From Prochlorococcus marinus str. MIT 9215 (lineage in GTDB: Bacteria; Cyanobacteriota; Cyanobacteriia; PCC-6307; Cyanobiaceae): DNA of 64,000 bases. Below the pieces are notes generated by a model that did not search any database, had not been told where the DNA came from, and saw only the letters and a list, made by a program, of their open reading frames with translations. Position numbers and translations under genes: made by a program. The DNA lies in assembly GCF_000018065.1 (NCBI RefSeq), contig NC_009840.1, forward strand, positions 1,116,001-1,180,000, read 5' to 3'. Shown here piece by piece: positions 34,273 to 44,034 of the stretch (positions are counted from its first letter, which is position 1; each line of letters starts with the position of its first letter).

Positions 34273-34566
34273 TTACTTCTTATTTGATGTTTTACGGCTA
34301 AACATTGCGAGCATTCGATCAGTTACAAAGAAACCACCAACAACATTGAAAAGGGCGAAACCAAGAGAAACTGAACCAATAATTAAGAGTGGCACATTTT
34401 CTCCTGCTTTTATAATTAAAGTCAATGCTGCGAGCATTGTTATTCCTGAAATTGCATTTGCTCCGCTCATTAAGGGAGTATGAAGCGTTGGAGGAACTTT
34501 TCCAATTAACTCTAGGCCTAACAAACTACCGAGTAAAAGGACCCAAAGAAGATTTATAAAAGACAT
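34273..34566 (-). CDS. pntAB: NAD(P) transhydrogenase subunit alpha, part 2
   Basis: A 97-residue membrane domain II fragment (MSFINLLWVLLLGSLLGLEL..., TLHTPLMSGANAISGITML). The alpha subunit is split in two genes, as in other cyanobacteria, whereas E. coli has a single PntA. It lies between pntAA (12 bases) and pntB. Confidence 0.96.
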   Translation of the reverse strand: MSFINLLWVLLLGSLLGLELIGKVPPTLHTPLMSGANAISGITMLAALTLIIKAGENVPLLIIGSVSLGFALFNVVGGFFVTDRMLAMFSRKTSNKK

Positions 34567-34578
34567 AATCTTAAAACC

Positions 34579-35709
34579 TCAATTTTCAAAAACTTTATTT
34601 TGAAGGATAACTCCTTCATCACTTAATAGGCATCCAGAAATAAGTTCATCCTCTTTATCTAATTTAATTAGACCATCTTTTATAAATGGTGTAATCAAAG
34701 ATGTTAAGTTCTTAGCATAAAGAGAACTCGCATCGTAAGGAACTGATGAAGGTAATTCGCCAGCACCTATAAGTTTCACTCCATCTTTAATGATAGTCTC
34801 ATTTGATTTTGTTCCTTCGCAGTTACCTCCTTGAGAAACTGCTAAATCAATAATTACTGCACCAGACCTCATTTTTTCAATCATTGGCGCGTCTATTAAA
34901 ACAGGAGCCTTCTTACCTAGAACTTGCGCTGTACAAATAGCAACGTCAGCTTCAGATAAATATTTAGTTAAAGTAGCTTTCTGTTTTGATAGAAATTCAG
35001 GAGTTACGGCCTTTGCATAACCTCCTGCTTCTGCTGGTTTTTCATCAACTTCAGGAAGCTCTATAAATCTTGCTCCTAAGGACTCTACTTGTTCTTTAAC
35101 AGCAGGTCTTATATCGGATACAAAAACTATTGCACCAAGCCTTTTTGCAGTAGCAACTGCTTGCAATCCTGCAACGCCTCCACCAAGAACCACAACTTTG
35201 GCTGGTTGAACCGTTCCTGCGGCAGTCATAAGCATCGGAAAATATCTATCCAACTCACTTGCAGCTAAAAGAACTGCTTTATATCCAGCGATATTGGCTT
35301 GAGAAGAAAGAACATCAGAAGATTGAGCTCTACTGATTCTAGGAAGTAACTCTAGTGATAAAGCTGAAACCTTATTACTATTTATAATCCTGAGAAGCTC
35401 TTTATTACCATATGGGTTAAGAAGGCCCAATAATATAGCACCTTTTTTTAATTTCGTTAAATGATCTTCAGAAGGTGTTTGAACACAAAATACTATATCC
35501 GCTTCACTCCAAATTTTTTGATCTAAGTCATTGATTATTTTGCCGCCTGACTCTACATATGATAAGTCATTAAATCCTGATAATTTCCCAGCTGAGCTTT
35601 CTATATAAACATCACATCCAAGGTCTTTTAATTTCTTCACCGCTTCTGGCGTGGCTGAAACTCTCCTTTCACCAGAGCTTTTTTCAGAGGGAATAAGTAT
35701 TTTTGTCAA
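34579..35709 (-). CDS. pntAA: NAD(P) transhydrogenase subunit alpha, part 1
   Basis: A 376-residue soluble domain I that binds NAD(H), related to alanine dehydrogenase. Visible motifs: ERRVSATPEAVKKL near the start, LPRISRAQSSDVLSSQANIA in the middle, and the Rossmann motif VVVLGGGVAGLQAVATAKRL near residue 173. It is the first gene of the pnt operon and is divergent from 35836. Confidence 0.97.
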   Translation of the reverse strand: MTKILIPSEKSSGERRVSATPEAVKKLKDLGCDVYIESSAGKLSGFNDLSYVESGGKIINDLDQKIWSEADIVFCVQTPSEDHLTKLKKGAILLGLLNPYGNKELLRIINSNKVSALSLELLPRISRAQSSDVLSSQANIAGYKAVLLAASELDRYFPMLMTAAGTVQPAKVVVLGGGVAGLQAVATAKRLGAIVFVSDIRPAVKEQVESLGARFIELPEVDEKPAEAGGYAKAVTPEFLSKQKATLTKYLSEADVAICTAQVLGKKAPVLIDAPMIEKMRSGAVIIDLAVSQGGNCEGTKSNETIIKDGVKLIGAGELPSSVPYDASSLYAKNLTSLITPFIKDGLIKLDKEDELISGCLLSDEGVILQNKVFEN

Positions 35710-35835
35710 TTTATTTATTTTTTTAACATACTAAATATAAATTCAAGAAAGTCAAAAGTCTTGGATTTTTGTTAAAAATATATTTTCTTTTCTAAAAATA
35801 ATAGCTATCTAGAATATATAGGTACTAATAATCTA

Positions 35836-36414
35836 ATGAGTATAAAAGCAATCGAATGTCCCGATGGAGTATGCCACAGCCATCATGGTGGTCATGCTGT
35901 ACCCAGACAAGCTATGCAGAAAAATCTAGAGAAGCATGGCAAAGACTGGTGCGAGAAATTAGCCGAGAGAATTTATGAAATGTCAGTTGATACTTATTCA
36001 CAGACAGTCATGCCCAGTCTCCACTCAGCAGGTTGGCAAAGAAGACATTTAGATTGGGAATTCAAGCTAGCAGAAAATGATTCTGAACCTGATGAAGCTC
36101 TAGTTGAAGGAATTATCAATGCAACAGAAAGCTTTCTAAGGAGTAGTGAGGTGCATCGATTATTTATTCAGGAATTAGTCCAAGGCACATTTGAGGAGGC
36201 AAATGACAAAAAAATAATTTCTAAAGCAATAAAATCTATAATTGAGGAAGAAATTGTAAGTTCACTAAGAGAAAAGAAAGAAAATCTTTTAAAGAAAATA
36301 TCTGCAAAATTAATGTCAGAAGAGAAAGTTAGCGAGGAACTTGCTATAAATTCAGCTAAAGAGGGTTATGAGGAAGTAGAAAGGCTACTTGCGAATCATA
36401 GCGAGGCAGTTTAA
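35836..36414 (+). CDS. Conserved hypothetical protein with His/Cys-rich N-terminus
   Basis: A 192-residue soluble helical protein. The first 25 residues (IECPDGVCHSHHGGHAVPRQ) hold two Cys and five His, suggesting metal binding. The remainder is charged and helical (HSAGWQRRHLDWEFKLAEND, then a long coiled-coil-like C-terminus). I recognise the type as a picocyanobacterial conserved hypothetical without a known function. It is divergent from the pnt operon. Confidence 0.65.
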   Translation: MSIKAIECPDGVCHSHHGGHAVPRQAMQKNLEKHGKDWCEKLAERIYEMSVDTYSQTVMPSLHSAGWQRRHLDWEFKLAENDSEPDEALVEGIINATESFLRSSEVHRLFIQELVQGTFEEANDKKIISKAIKSIIEEEIVSSLREKKENLLKKISAKLMSEEKVSEELAINSAKEGYEEVERLLANHSEAV

Positions 36415-36568
36415 GGTTATTTATTTATATTTTATTTACAATTCATTCGAAAAATAGTTCAAATATAAAGTAAAGATTAAATTATTGTTTGGAAGTACAA
36501 AGTTGTAACGTATTAGACAATACATATTCCTTTTTTTGTGTTTATGTATATACAATGTATGAGTTCCA

Positions 36569-36793
36569 ATGGAAAATTTCATTAGAAAAAGAATAGACAT
36601 TGCGACATGTTGGGCTACTAACAGAATTTCTGCAATGGACACTCTTGAAAGATATGAAGACAGTTATGCAATAGCAGAAGAATTCAGAGAGTGGATATTA
36701 CATATTGGAGAAAAGAACGAAAATTTAAGTAGTTCTGTTTTAAACTTTCCAAAGGAATTAAAAGAATTATTAGACCAAAAAGTTAACGATTGA
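36569..36793 (+). CDS. Hypothetical protein, 74 residues
   Basis: A soluble acidic helical protein, MENFIRKRIDIATCWATNRI..., ending NFPKELKELLDQKVND. It lies between 35836-36414 and the NTRC gene on the same strand, each with gaps of about 80-150 bases. No family is recognised. Confidence 0.55.
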   Translation: MENFIRKRIDIATCWATNRISAMDTLERYEDSYAIAEEFREWILHIGEKNENLSSSVLNFPKELKELLDQKVND

Positions 36794-36872
36794 ATAATAA
36801 CTCCATCAATAGAAACCAGACCTTCATAATTTGAGTTTATTTATTATTATTGAAAATGAAATTAGCAAATAA

Positions 36873-38249
36873 ATGGAAAATAAAGAGACAAATTCAAATG
36901 TTGAAAACGTTGTAATTATTGGTTCAGGGCCAGCAGGTTACACAGCAGCAATATATGCAGCAAGAGCAAATCTGCAACCTTTACTTGTGACGGGATTTAA
37001 TTCCGGAGGAATTCCAGGAGGGCAATTAATGACTACAACATTTGTTGAAAACTATCCAGGTTTTCCTGATGGAGTACTCGGGCCAGAATTAATGGACCTA
37101 ATGAAGGCTCAAGCAGAAAGATGGGGCACAAACTTATACGAAAGTGATGTTGTTTCAATAAATACTGATTCTCATCCCTTTGAACTAAAAACTTTAGAAG
37201 GAACTATAAAAACTAACTCAATTATTATTGCTACTGGAGCAAGTGCAAATAGATTAGGCGTGATAAATGAAGATAAATACTGGAGTAAAGGAATAAGTGC
37301 TTGTGCAATATGCGATGGAGCGACCCCACAATTCAGAGAGGAAGAATTAGCTGTTGTAGGAGGAGGGGACTCCGCATGTGAAGAAGCAGCATACCTGACA
37401 AAGTATGGCAGTAAAGTGCATTTGATTGTTAGATCAGAAAAATTAAGGGCTAGTGCAGCAATGGTTGATAGAGTAAAAGCTAATCCAAAGATAGAAATCC
37501 ATTGGAATACAAAAGTTGATAAAGCTGAAGGTTCTGAATGGCTTGAGAAAATAGAAACTATTCACTCAAAAGAAGGCAAAGGAGAAATAAAAATAAAAGG
37601 TCTTTTTTACGCGATAGGACATACACCAAATACGAAGTTCCTAGGCAAGAAAATTGACTTAGACAATAAAGGATATATTGCTTGCAAATCAGGTAGACCA
37701 GAAACCTCTATTGAAGGCATCTTCGCAGCAGGCGATGTTGTTGATTCAGAGTGGCGACAAGGAGTTACTGCTGCAGGAACAGGATGTATGGCAGCATTAG
37801 CTACCGAAAGGTGGCTAGCCGAGAAAAAATTAGCAAAAACTATAGTCAGAGAAACACCCGAACCAGAAAAAAAACTTAATTCATCAGATTTTAATGATGA
37901 AGAAGTTAATGAAGATACTTTCGATTCAAACTCTGAATGGCAAAAAGGCAGTTATGCATTAAGGAAACTTTATCACGAGAGTAAAAAACCTCTCTTAGTT
38001 ATTTTTAGTTCCCCAAGCTGCGGCCCATGTCATGTTTTAAAACCTCAACTAAAAAGAGTAATTAAAGAACTTGATGGTGCGGTGCTAGGCGTTGAAATAG
38101 ATATTGATAAAGATCAAGATATTGCAAAACAAGCTGGCATTAACGGCACTCCTACAGTTCAACTTTTTAAAGAAAAACTTTTAAAAAAACAATGGCAAGG
38201 TGTTAAGCAAAGAAGTGAGTTTAAAGAAGCGATTAAAAATATTATCTAA
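36873..38249 (+). CDS. NADPH-thioredoxin reductase with fused thioredoxin domain (NTRC)
   Basis: A 458-residue fusion. Residues 1-315 are an FAD/NADPH thioredoxin reductase: FAD motif VIIGSGPAGYTAAIYAARAN, redox pair in SACAICDGAT (usual form CATC), NADPH motif VVGGGDSACEEA. The C-terminal 110 residues are a thioredoxin with the active site CGPC in SSPSCGPCHVLKP. NTRC links NADPH to 2-Cys peroxiredoxins and other stromal or cytosolic targets in phototrophs. The linker (about 330-350) is acidic and probably flexible. Confidence 0.95.
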   Translation: MENKETNSNVENVVIIGSGPAGYTAAIYAARANLQPLLVTGFNSGGIPGGQLMTTTFVENYPGFPDGVLGPELMDLMKAQAERWGTNLYESDVVSINTDSHPFELKTLEGTIKTNSIIIATGASANRLGVINEDKYWSKGISACAICDGATPQFREEELAVVGGGDSACEEAAYLTKYGSKVHLIVRSEKLRASAAMVDRVKANPKIEIHWNTKVDKAEGSEWLEKIETIHSKEGKGEIKIKGLFYAIGHTPNTKFLGKKIDLDNKGYIACKSGRPETSIEGIFAAGDVVDSEWRQGVTAAGTGCMAALATERWLAEKKLAKTIVRETPEPEKKLNSSDFNDEEVNEDTFDSNSEWQKGSYALRKLYHESKKPLLVIFSSPSCGPCHVLKPQLKRVIKELDGAVLGVEIDIDKDQDIAKQAGINGTPTVQLFKEKLLKKQWQGVKQRSEFKEAIKNII

Positions 38250-38258
38250 ATTATTTGT

Positions 38259-38528
38259 TTACTTATTGTTTCTCTTAGGATTATTTTTATTAGTTGTAGG
38301 TCTGGCTCCACCACCTGCATTCCTCTCACGATAAGTTATCCTCCCTCTAGAGAGATCATAAGGACTTATTTCAACTAACACTTTGTCACCAGCTAATAAT
38401 TTAATTCTAAATTTAGTCAATTTACCTGCAGCTCTGCATAAACATTGGTGACCTTCAGGTTGCTCTAATGTAACCAGATAAAATCCATTTCCCTGCTCTT
38501 TTTCAATTACACCTGAAGTTTCAATCAT
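38259..38528 (-). CDS. infA: Translation initiation factor IF-1
   Basis: An 89-residue OB-fold protein: GVIEKEQGNGFYLVTLEQPE, CRAAGKLTKFRIKLLAGDKV and ISPYDLSRGRITYRERNAGG. The core is the usual 70-odd residues; a basic Gly/Asn/Lys-rich tail of about 17 residues follows. IF-1 occupies the ribosomal A site during initiation. It is convergent with NTRC and not next to ribosomal protein genes. Confidence 0.93.
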   Translation of the reverse strand: MIETSGVIEKEQGNGFYLVTLEQPEGHQCLCRAAGKLTKFRIKLLAGDKVLVEISPYDLSRGRITYRERNAGGGARPTTNKNNPKRNNK

Positions 38529-38619
38529 TAATTAATCTTTTACTAAATTAATATTATCAGAAAAAGATTGGCCAAAATTGATTTAAGAAAAATTAAATAC
38601 TTAGAATATGAAATTCAAT

Positions 38620-38832
38620 TTAAATTGAAAATTTGATTTCATTAATTATTTGTAGTTGACCATAGTAAAAATTTGCTTTCGCAATTTTTTCAGAATCTTT
38701 TAATTGATCAAAAAAAACAAAACCAAGGCTTTCCCATAATGTAGAGCCACAAACATTATTCAATTCATTTTTTGCTTCTTTTGCAAAAATATCTAGTTTT
38801 CGTTCAAGATTTTTAGACTTAGAAACAGACAT
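38620..38832 (-). CDS. Hypothetical protein, 70 residues
   Basis: Soluble helical product, MSVSKSKNLERKLDIFAKEA..., then CGSTLWESLGFVFFDQLKDS. It is upstream of infA on the same strand. Reasonable complexity supports coding; no family is recognised. Confidence 0.5.
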   Translation of the reverse strand: MSVSKSKNLERKLDIFAKEAKNELNNVCGSTLWESLGFVFFDQLKDSEKIAKANFYYGQLQIINEIKFSI

Positions 38833-38886
38833 AGATAAGTAGATAGTTATAGTACAAATATACTATATAAGTCTAAAATTGCAATA

Positions 38887-39849
38887 TTAAAAAGGTAATC
38901 TCTTTTTTTCTTCAACATTTAGATCAGCTTCCATTTCCCTTAATCTCTTAAGTATTTGTTGATAGTACTCTTTGATATAACTTTCTAAAGACGTCATATC
39001 TTCTTTTTTTAGATCCAATATTTCGTAGGTTTTGCTCATATCAGCATCTAATGATTCTCCACTACTGGTTACCTCAGCGAAAGCCAATCTTTCCGCGACA
39101 TTTAAAGAATCTTGAAAAAAGGAAACTACTTTTTGAGTGACATTAATTAGAAAAGGAGAAACTCTAAAAATTTTAGCCTTCTTTTCGCTAAATTTTTCAC
39201 ATAGGGATATGACTTCGTTTGAATCCCATGCTTTGGGACCAACCAATGGTAACGATGTTCTATGAGTTTTTGGATTATTAACTGCTGCGACAATAACTTT
39301 AGCCATGTCTTGAGTATTCATGTATGCGATTTTAGTTGGAGTTCCACTCATCCATACTGCTTGACTATCTAAAATTGGAATGGCAAATTGACCTATAATT
39401 CCTTGCATAAATGCTGCACATTTAAAGATTGTATAATCTAGATCAGATTTCTCAAGAAGTTTTTCAGTACAATATTTAATGTCCATTAATGGAACTTTTC
39501 TAAATTTTTCTGTTAAGAGAATTGAGAGGAATATGACTCTTTTTATATTTAGAGATTCACAAGCATTGAACAAGTTAACTTTCCCATCCCAATCTATTTC
39601 ATAAATACTTTTAGGATCATCTGGTTTGCTGGTAGCGGCATCAATAACAGCTTCAATATCTTGCAATGCATATTCGATATCAGAAGAATTTAATAAATTA
39701 CCTTTTGTTAGTTCACAACCCCATTCTTGTAAGAAGGAAGCTTTTCTTGGGTTTCTTACAAAGCATCTTACCTCATGTCCATCTTCTGTAGCTTGCTTTG
39801 CTATTTGTCTACCAAGTGTCCCTGTTGCTCCTACTAAAAGAATCCTCAT
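38887..39849 (-). CDS. ycf39: Ycf39-type PSII assembly factor (NmrA-like)
   Basis: A 320-residue atypical short-chain dehydrogenase. The N-terminal dinucleotide motif is ILLVGATGTLGRQIAKQA, followed by HEVRCFVRNPRKASFLQEWG. Ycf39 acts in early D1/PSII assembly, with Hli proteins, delivering chlorophyll to nascent D1; the four hli genes in this window make that link relevant. The length fits the family. Confidence 0.92.
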   Translation of the reverse strand: MRILLVGATGTLGRQIAKQATEDGHEVRCFVRNPRKASFLQEWGCELTKGNLLNSSDIEYALQDIEAVIDAATSKPDDPKSIYEIDWDGKVNLFNACESLNIKRVIFLSILLTEKFRKVPLMDIKYCTEKLLEKSDLDYTIFKCAAFMQGIIGQFAIPILDSQAVWMSGTPTKIAYMNTQDMAKVIVAAVNNPKTHRTSLPLVGPKAWDSNEVISLCEKFSEKKAKIFRVSPFLINVTQKVVSFFQDSLNVAERLAFAEVTSSGESLDADMSKTYEILDLKKEDMTSLESYIKEYYQQILKRLREMEADLNVEEKKRLPF

Positions 39850-39906
39850 ACTTAAGATTTACTTAACTTTAAGACCATAACTCAAATTGTGATGCATTCG
39901 TGAGAA

Positions 39907-40005
39907 TCAATCTCCCTGGAACTTTAATAACAAAGCACCACCAACCAATCCTATTGGTATCAGTATCCAAAAAACTGCTGCAATACTAAAAATTTCTTTA
40001 GCCAT
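39907..40005 (-). CDS. petM: Cytochrome b6f complex subunit PetM
   Basis: A 32-residue single-helix subunit, [20 protein letters not shown] followed by [12 protein letters not shown]. This matches the PetM family along its whole length (AxEIFxIAAVFWxLIPxGLxGGALLLKxQGD). It sits at the periphery of the b6f dimer in the thylakoid. It is too short for routine ORF calling. It lies just upstream of ycf39 on the same strand. Confidence 0.95.
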
Positions 40006-40080
40006 AGTAAAATTTAATGATTACTATAATTTACATTTAATATACATTTATTTGTTAAAAATGTAGATAATTCAAATATC

Positions 40081-41040
40081 TTGAAAATTTTAGATTATAT
40101 GAATAATAATTTTAAAGAAAATATAAACTTTCCTAATTACTGGAATTGGAATGGTTTTAAAATTTGTTGGAGTGTTAGAGGCGAAAACAATAAGATTCCA
40201 ATTATCTTTCTCCATGGATTTGGCGCCAGTCGACAACATTGGAGGAACAATTTAGAATATTTCTCAAAAAGGAATTGTGCCTCATATTCTTTAGATCTAA
40301 TTGGATTTGGGGATTCAGATCAACCTGGGATAAGAGAAATTGGAAAATTAAATAATGAGATTTGGTGTAATCAAGTGAAAGACTTTATTGCACAGGTGAT
40401 AAGACCAAAGAATTCTGGAAAAGTTATTCTTATTGGCAATTCCCTCGGATCATTAGTGGCTTTAACATGCGCTGTTTCATTAGAGGATCAGATTGCAACA
40501 GTTATTGCTTCCCCTCTTCCAGATCAATTTCTAGAGCATAAAAAGTCAATAACAAAAAAATCATCATTTAAGAAGTTTCAAGATGGATGCATAAGAATAT
40601 TTTTTATATTTTTCCCTTTGGAGATTATTTTATTTTTAATAACTAAATTTGGGGTTATAAAACTCGGACTAAATTTTGCCTATTTCAAAAAAGATAATAT
40701 TGATCGCGAACTTATAGATTTGGTAACAAAACCAGTTTTAAGGAGAACTTCAGCCAGAGCATTGAGAGCAATGTGTATTGGAATGTCTTCAAGAGATGAA
40801 AAGTTTCAGGCTTCTTATCTTTTAAGAAAACTTAGCGCCTCAAAAAAAGTTCCTTTTTTATTGATTTGGGGAGATAAAGATAATTTCATACCTTCGTTTG
40901 TTGGTAAAAAGATTGCAAATTTTCATAGATGGGTAAAATTAAAAATAGTATCCAATTCAGGGCATTGTATTCATGATGAAGATCCTGGAGTATTCAATAG
41001 AATCTCTTATGAATGGATTAGAGACTTAAAAACCTTTTAA
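40081..41040 (+). CDS. Alpha/beta-fold hydrolase
   Basis: A 319-residue hydrolase with oxyanion motif FLHGFGASRQHWRNN, nucleophile elbow IGNSLGSLVAL, acid WGDKDNFIP and histidine SGHCIHDEDP, so the Ser-Asp-His triad is complete. The cap region (about residues 165-215) is hydrophobic and may contact membrane lipids. The start may be the TTG at 40081 or the ATG at 40099. It is three bases from ilvN. Substrate unknown. Confidence 0.87.
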   Translation: MKILDYMNNNFKENINFPNYWNWNGFKICWSVRGENNKIPIIFLHGFGASRQHWRNNLEYFSKRNCASYSLDLIGFGDSDQPGIREIGKLNNEIWCNQVKDFIAQVIRPKNSGKVILIGNSLGSLVALTCAVSLEDQIATVIASPLPDQFLEHKKSITKKSSFKKFQDGCIRIFFIFFPLEIILFLITKFGVIKLGLNFAYFKKDNIDRELIDLVTKPVLRRTSARALRAMCIGMSSRDEKFQASYLLRKLSASKKVPFLLIWGDKDNFIPSFVGKKIANFHRWVKLKIVSNSGHCIHDEDPGVFNRISYEWIRDLKTF

Positions 41041-41043
41041 AAT

Positions 41044-41568
41044 ATGAAACATACATTATCAGTTCTTGTAGAAGACGAATCTGGAGCTTTAAGCAGGATC
41101 TCAGGTCTCTTTGCTAGGAGGGGGTTTAATATAGATAGCCTTGCAGTAGGGCCTGCAGAATCTAAAGGGATTTCAAGATTAACAATGGTAGTAGAAGGTG
41201 ATGATGAAACTCTTCAGCAAATGACTAAACAACTTAATAAGTTATTTAATGTTCTGGGAGTTGTAGATTTTACTAATCTCGCAGCTGTTGAGAGGGAATT
41301 GATGTTACTAAAGGTTTCATCAAAAGAAGACACCAGAAGTAATATCCTAGATATAGTACAGATTTTCCGTGCAAAAGTTGTTGACGTATCAGACATCGCC
41401 TTAACTCTCGAGGTGGTTGGCGATCCTGGGAAATTGGTTGCTTTGGAGAAATTACTGGAGCCATACGGTATCCTTGAGATTGCAAGAACTGGTAAGGTTG
41501 CACTTAAACGCTCTTCCGGAGTTAATACAGAAATGTTGAAAATAAACAAATATTCTCTAGAAATTTAA
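41044..41568 (+). CDS. ilvN: Acetolactate synthase small (regulatory) subunit
   Basis: A 174-residue regulatory subunit for branched-chain amino acid synthesis. The N-terminal ACT domain is clear: [40 protein letters not shown]. The C-terminal domain (about 80-160) contains [20 protein letters not shown]. It confers valine feedback inhibition on IlvB. It follows the hydrolase gene by three bases; the stop overlaps the convergent cyclophilin gene's stop by four bases. Confidence 0.97.
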   Translation: MKHTLSVLVEDESGALSRISGLFARRGFNIDSLAVGPAESKGISRLTMVVEGDDETLQQMTKQLNKLFNVLGVVDFTNLAAVERELMLLKVSSKEDTRSNILDIVQIFRAKVVDVSDIALTLEVVGDPGKLVALEKLLEPYGILEIARTGKVALKRSSGVNTEMLKINKYSLEI

Positions 41569-42221
41569 TTAGATATCTTGACTGCTTTGATATAGTCATC
41601 TCTATTGATTTTTTTAAGCACATCTAATCCTTTAATAATCTTTCCAAAATTTGAATATCTTCCATCTAGTTCTGGGATCTTACCAGTTACAAAAAAAAAT
41701 TCAGTAGATGAAGACTTATTCTTACCGCTCTTGACCATAGCGATTGAACCATTTTCAAAAGTATTAACTAAATTTTCAATTTCAATAGGATTTTTTATTT
41801 GATAGTTATATCTTGGTTTAATTTTTTCTTTGAATTTTATTTCTAAAGGTATTGATGGGCCTAGCTTGTTTAGGGTTTGATTTCGTTCAATATAAAATTT
41901 ATTGTCTGGATTAATACCACTATGTACAAACCTTATTTGGGGAAAATTTATTATTTTATAAAATTTTTGATCTACATAAATATTATTATCTACATTGTCT
42001 AGAAAGTTTGAAACTGTTAGTGGATTATCTTTACCAAATAATTCAACCTCAAAATCACCTTTTGTAGTTTTAAAATAAACTATTTTATTAGTCTGAATAC
42101 AACTTAATTTAAATTTTTGACAGTAATAATTCGAGTCAACTTCATTTTTAAAAATACAAGATTGAAATAAAAATAAAATCGAAATAAAAGGAAATGTTTT
42201 TAAAAAATATTTTTTTTTTAT
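41565..42221 (-). CDS. Cyclophilin-type peptidyl-prolyl isomerase, lipoprotein, with ATA start
   Basis: A 218-codon frame without any stop encodes a lipoprotein-like signal ([21 protein letters not shown], Cys22), then a cyclophilin domain: [60 protein letters not shown]. The only well-placed start is ATA at 42219-42221, seven bases after GGAGG and overlapping the ycf4 stop as ATAA. ATGA would be the normal arrangement, so one G-to-A change explains both. A ten-A run directly follows the start. The cyclophilin assists protein folding outside the cytoplasm. Whether it is still translated is unknown. Confidence 0.8.
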   Translation of the reverse strand: MKKKYFLKTFPFISILFLFQSCIFKNEVDSNYYCQKFKLSCIQTNKIVYFKTTKGDFEVELFGKDNPLTVSNFLDNVDNNIYVDQKFYKIINFPQIRFVHSGINPDNKFYIERNQTLNKLGPSIPLEIKFKEKIKPRYNYQIKNPIEIENLVNTFENGSIAMVKSGKNKSSSTEFFFVTGKIPELDGRYSNFGKIIKGLDVLKKINRDDYIKAVKISN

Positions 42222-42775
42222 TTTAAGCCCTCCAAATTTACATTTAAAAACTTAGCAAGCCTAGCTCCCTCTTCTTCAACTTGAAGAAGTGGTTTAAGTT
42301 CACCTGCTCCGCTTATAGGGAGAGGTTTTTTTCTACCTTTTATTACTAAAGCAATTCTTCTTCTAGGATTGAATCCCTCACTTATATCTAACTTAACTGA
42401 TTTAATTTCATCGAAATCCAATCTAACTTCAATATCTTTAAAAAGACCTTTTCTTTTTATTTCTACAGATTTTGATGATTTATCAAAAGAATTACTTCCC
42501 GAACCAAAGTTAATGTAAACCATATACCACAGATAAAAATTTAGTAAATTAGCTATTACTCCATATGCTCCCATGATTATTCCTTGAGGTATAAACAATA
42601 AAGCTGAAGGGTTTCCCAAAGGTAAAAGATCCCTTCCTGTGTAACTAGATATAGATGCCAAAAGGAAGCCAATCCCTCCTATCGTTAACATTCCACCTAT
42701 AATATAATTAGAAATTTTTCTTGACCCATCAATTTTTTGTTCGATTTTATCGAAAGACGTGAGGTCTGAATTCAT
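42218..42775 (-). CDS. ycf4: Photosystem I assembly protein Ycf4
   Basis: A 185-residue thylakoid protein with two helices (about residues 23-47 and 63-88) followed by a cytosolic domain (IKRKGLFKDIEVRLDFDEIK, VIKGRKKPLPISGAGELKPL). Ycf4 scaffolds PSI assembly. The gene is divergent from psbD and its stop overlaps the putative ATA start of the cyclophilin gene. Confidence 0.95.
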   Translation of the reverse strand: MNSDLTSFDKIEQKIDGSRKISNYIIGGMLTIGGIGFLLASISSYTGRDLLPLGNPSALLFIPQGIIMGAYGVIANLLNFYLWYMVYINFGSGSNSFDKSSKSVEIKRKGLFKDIEVRLDFDEIKSVKLDISEGFNPRRRIALVIKGRKKPLPISGAGELKPLLQVEEEGARLAKFLNVNLEGLK

Positions 42776-42957
42776 TTTTTTATCTTTGTTGTACCTAGTT
42801 CAGATAATTTAACAAACTTAGGGAGTATTCTTACCTATTTTTTAAGAAAAAAGTCAGGAAAGCTTTACAAGGCATTTCAGATATACAAATATTTCCCCAC
42901 ATTACTCTCAATCTTTGTTACAGTCACTGCGTATCCCGAAGCTAAAAACGATTTCTC

Positions 42958-44034
42958 ATGACGATCGCAGTTGGTAGCGCCCCACAAAGAGGATGGTTCG
43001 ATATCCTCGATGATTGGTTGAAGCGCGACCGCTTTGTATTTATTGGTTGGTCCGGACTACTCCTACTTCCTTGTGCATATCTTGCTATAGGTGGTTGGTT
43101 TGTCGGAACAACATTTGTTACCTCTTGGTACACACACGGAGTTGCAAGTTCATACCTTGAAGGTTGTAACTTTTTAACAGCAGCTGTAAGCACCCCTGGT
43201 GATGCCATGGGACACAGTCTTCTATTTTTATGGGGTCCTGAAGCCCAAGGTAGTTTTGTAAGATGGCTACAACTTGGTGGTCTTTGGAACTTCGTTGCAT
43301 TACATGGAGTATTTGGCCTAATTGGCTTTATGCTTCGTCAGTTTGAAATTGCAGGCCTTGTTGGAATTAGACCATACAACGCACTAGCTTTCTCAGCAGT
43401 AATTGCAGTATTCACAAGTATTTTCCTTATTTATCCTTTAGGACAGCATAGTTGGTTCTTCGCACCTTCATTCGGTGTTGCAGCAATCTTCCGTTATATT
43501 CTGTTCATTCAAGGTTTTCACAATATTACTTTAAATCCATTCCACATGATGGGAGTTGCTGGAATTCTTGGTGGTGCTCTACTTTGCGCTATTCATGGAG
43601 CTACAGTACAAAATACTTTGTATGAAGATACAAGTATCTACACAGATGGTAAGGTTCAAAGTTCAACATTTAGAGCTTTTGATCCGACTCAAGAAGAAGA
43701 AACTTATTCAATGATTACAGCGAATAGATTCTGGAGTCAAATCTTCGGTATTGCTTTCTCAAACAAGCGTTTCTTACATTTCTTGATGCTATTTGTACCT
43801 GTTATGGGTATGTGGACATCTTCAATTGGTATCGTCGGCTTAGCACTAAACTTAAGAGCTTATGATTTCGTAAGTCAAGAAATACGTGCAGCAGAAGATC
43901 CAGAATTTGAAACTTTCTATACAAAAAATATACTTTTGAACGAAGGTATGCGAGCATGGATGTCTTCTGTGGATCAACCACACGAAAACTTTGTATTCCC
44001 TGAGGAGGTTCTTCCACGTGGAAACGCCCTTTAA
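42958..44034 (+). CDS. psbD: Photosystem II D2 protein
   Basis: A 358-residue PSII reaction-centre protein with five membrane helices, starting [20 protein letters not shown]. It carries the expected chlorophyll, quinone and iron ligands in stretches such as [40 protein letters not shown] and [12 protein letters not shown]. With D1 it binds the primary donor; QA is on D2. The 3' end contains the Shine-Dalgarno site and start of psbC (17-base overlap). Confidence 0.99.
   Translation: MTIAVGSAPQRGWFDILDDWLKRDRFVFIGWSGLLLLPCAYLAIGGWFVGTTFVTSWYTHGVASSYLEGCNFLTAAVSTPGDAMGHSLLFLWGPEAQGSFVRWLQLGGLWNFVALHGVFGLIGFMLRQFEIAGLVGIRPYNALAFSAVIAVFTSIFLIYPLGQHSWFFAPSFGVAAIFRYILFIQGFHNITLNPFHMMGVAGILGGALLCAIHGATVQNTLYEDTSIYTDGKVQSSTFRAFDPTQEEETYSMITANRFWSQIFGIAFSNKRFLHFLMLFVPVMGMWTSSIGIVGLALNLRAYDFVSQEIRAAEDPEFETFYTKNILLNEGMRAWMSSVDQPHENFVFPEEVLPRGNAL
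44002..44008 (+). promoter_or_regulatory. Ribosome-binding site for psbC inside psbD
   Basis: GAGGAGG lies nine bases before the GTG at 44018 and inside the psbD coding sequence. It decides the psbC start in favour of GTG over the frame's upstream ATG at 43991. Confidence 0.85.

Noticed and set aside
43991-44017. Upstream ATG start for psbC
   Set aside because: The GTG at 44018 has a GAGGAGG site nine bases upstream and gives the known N-terminus.
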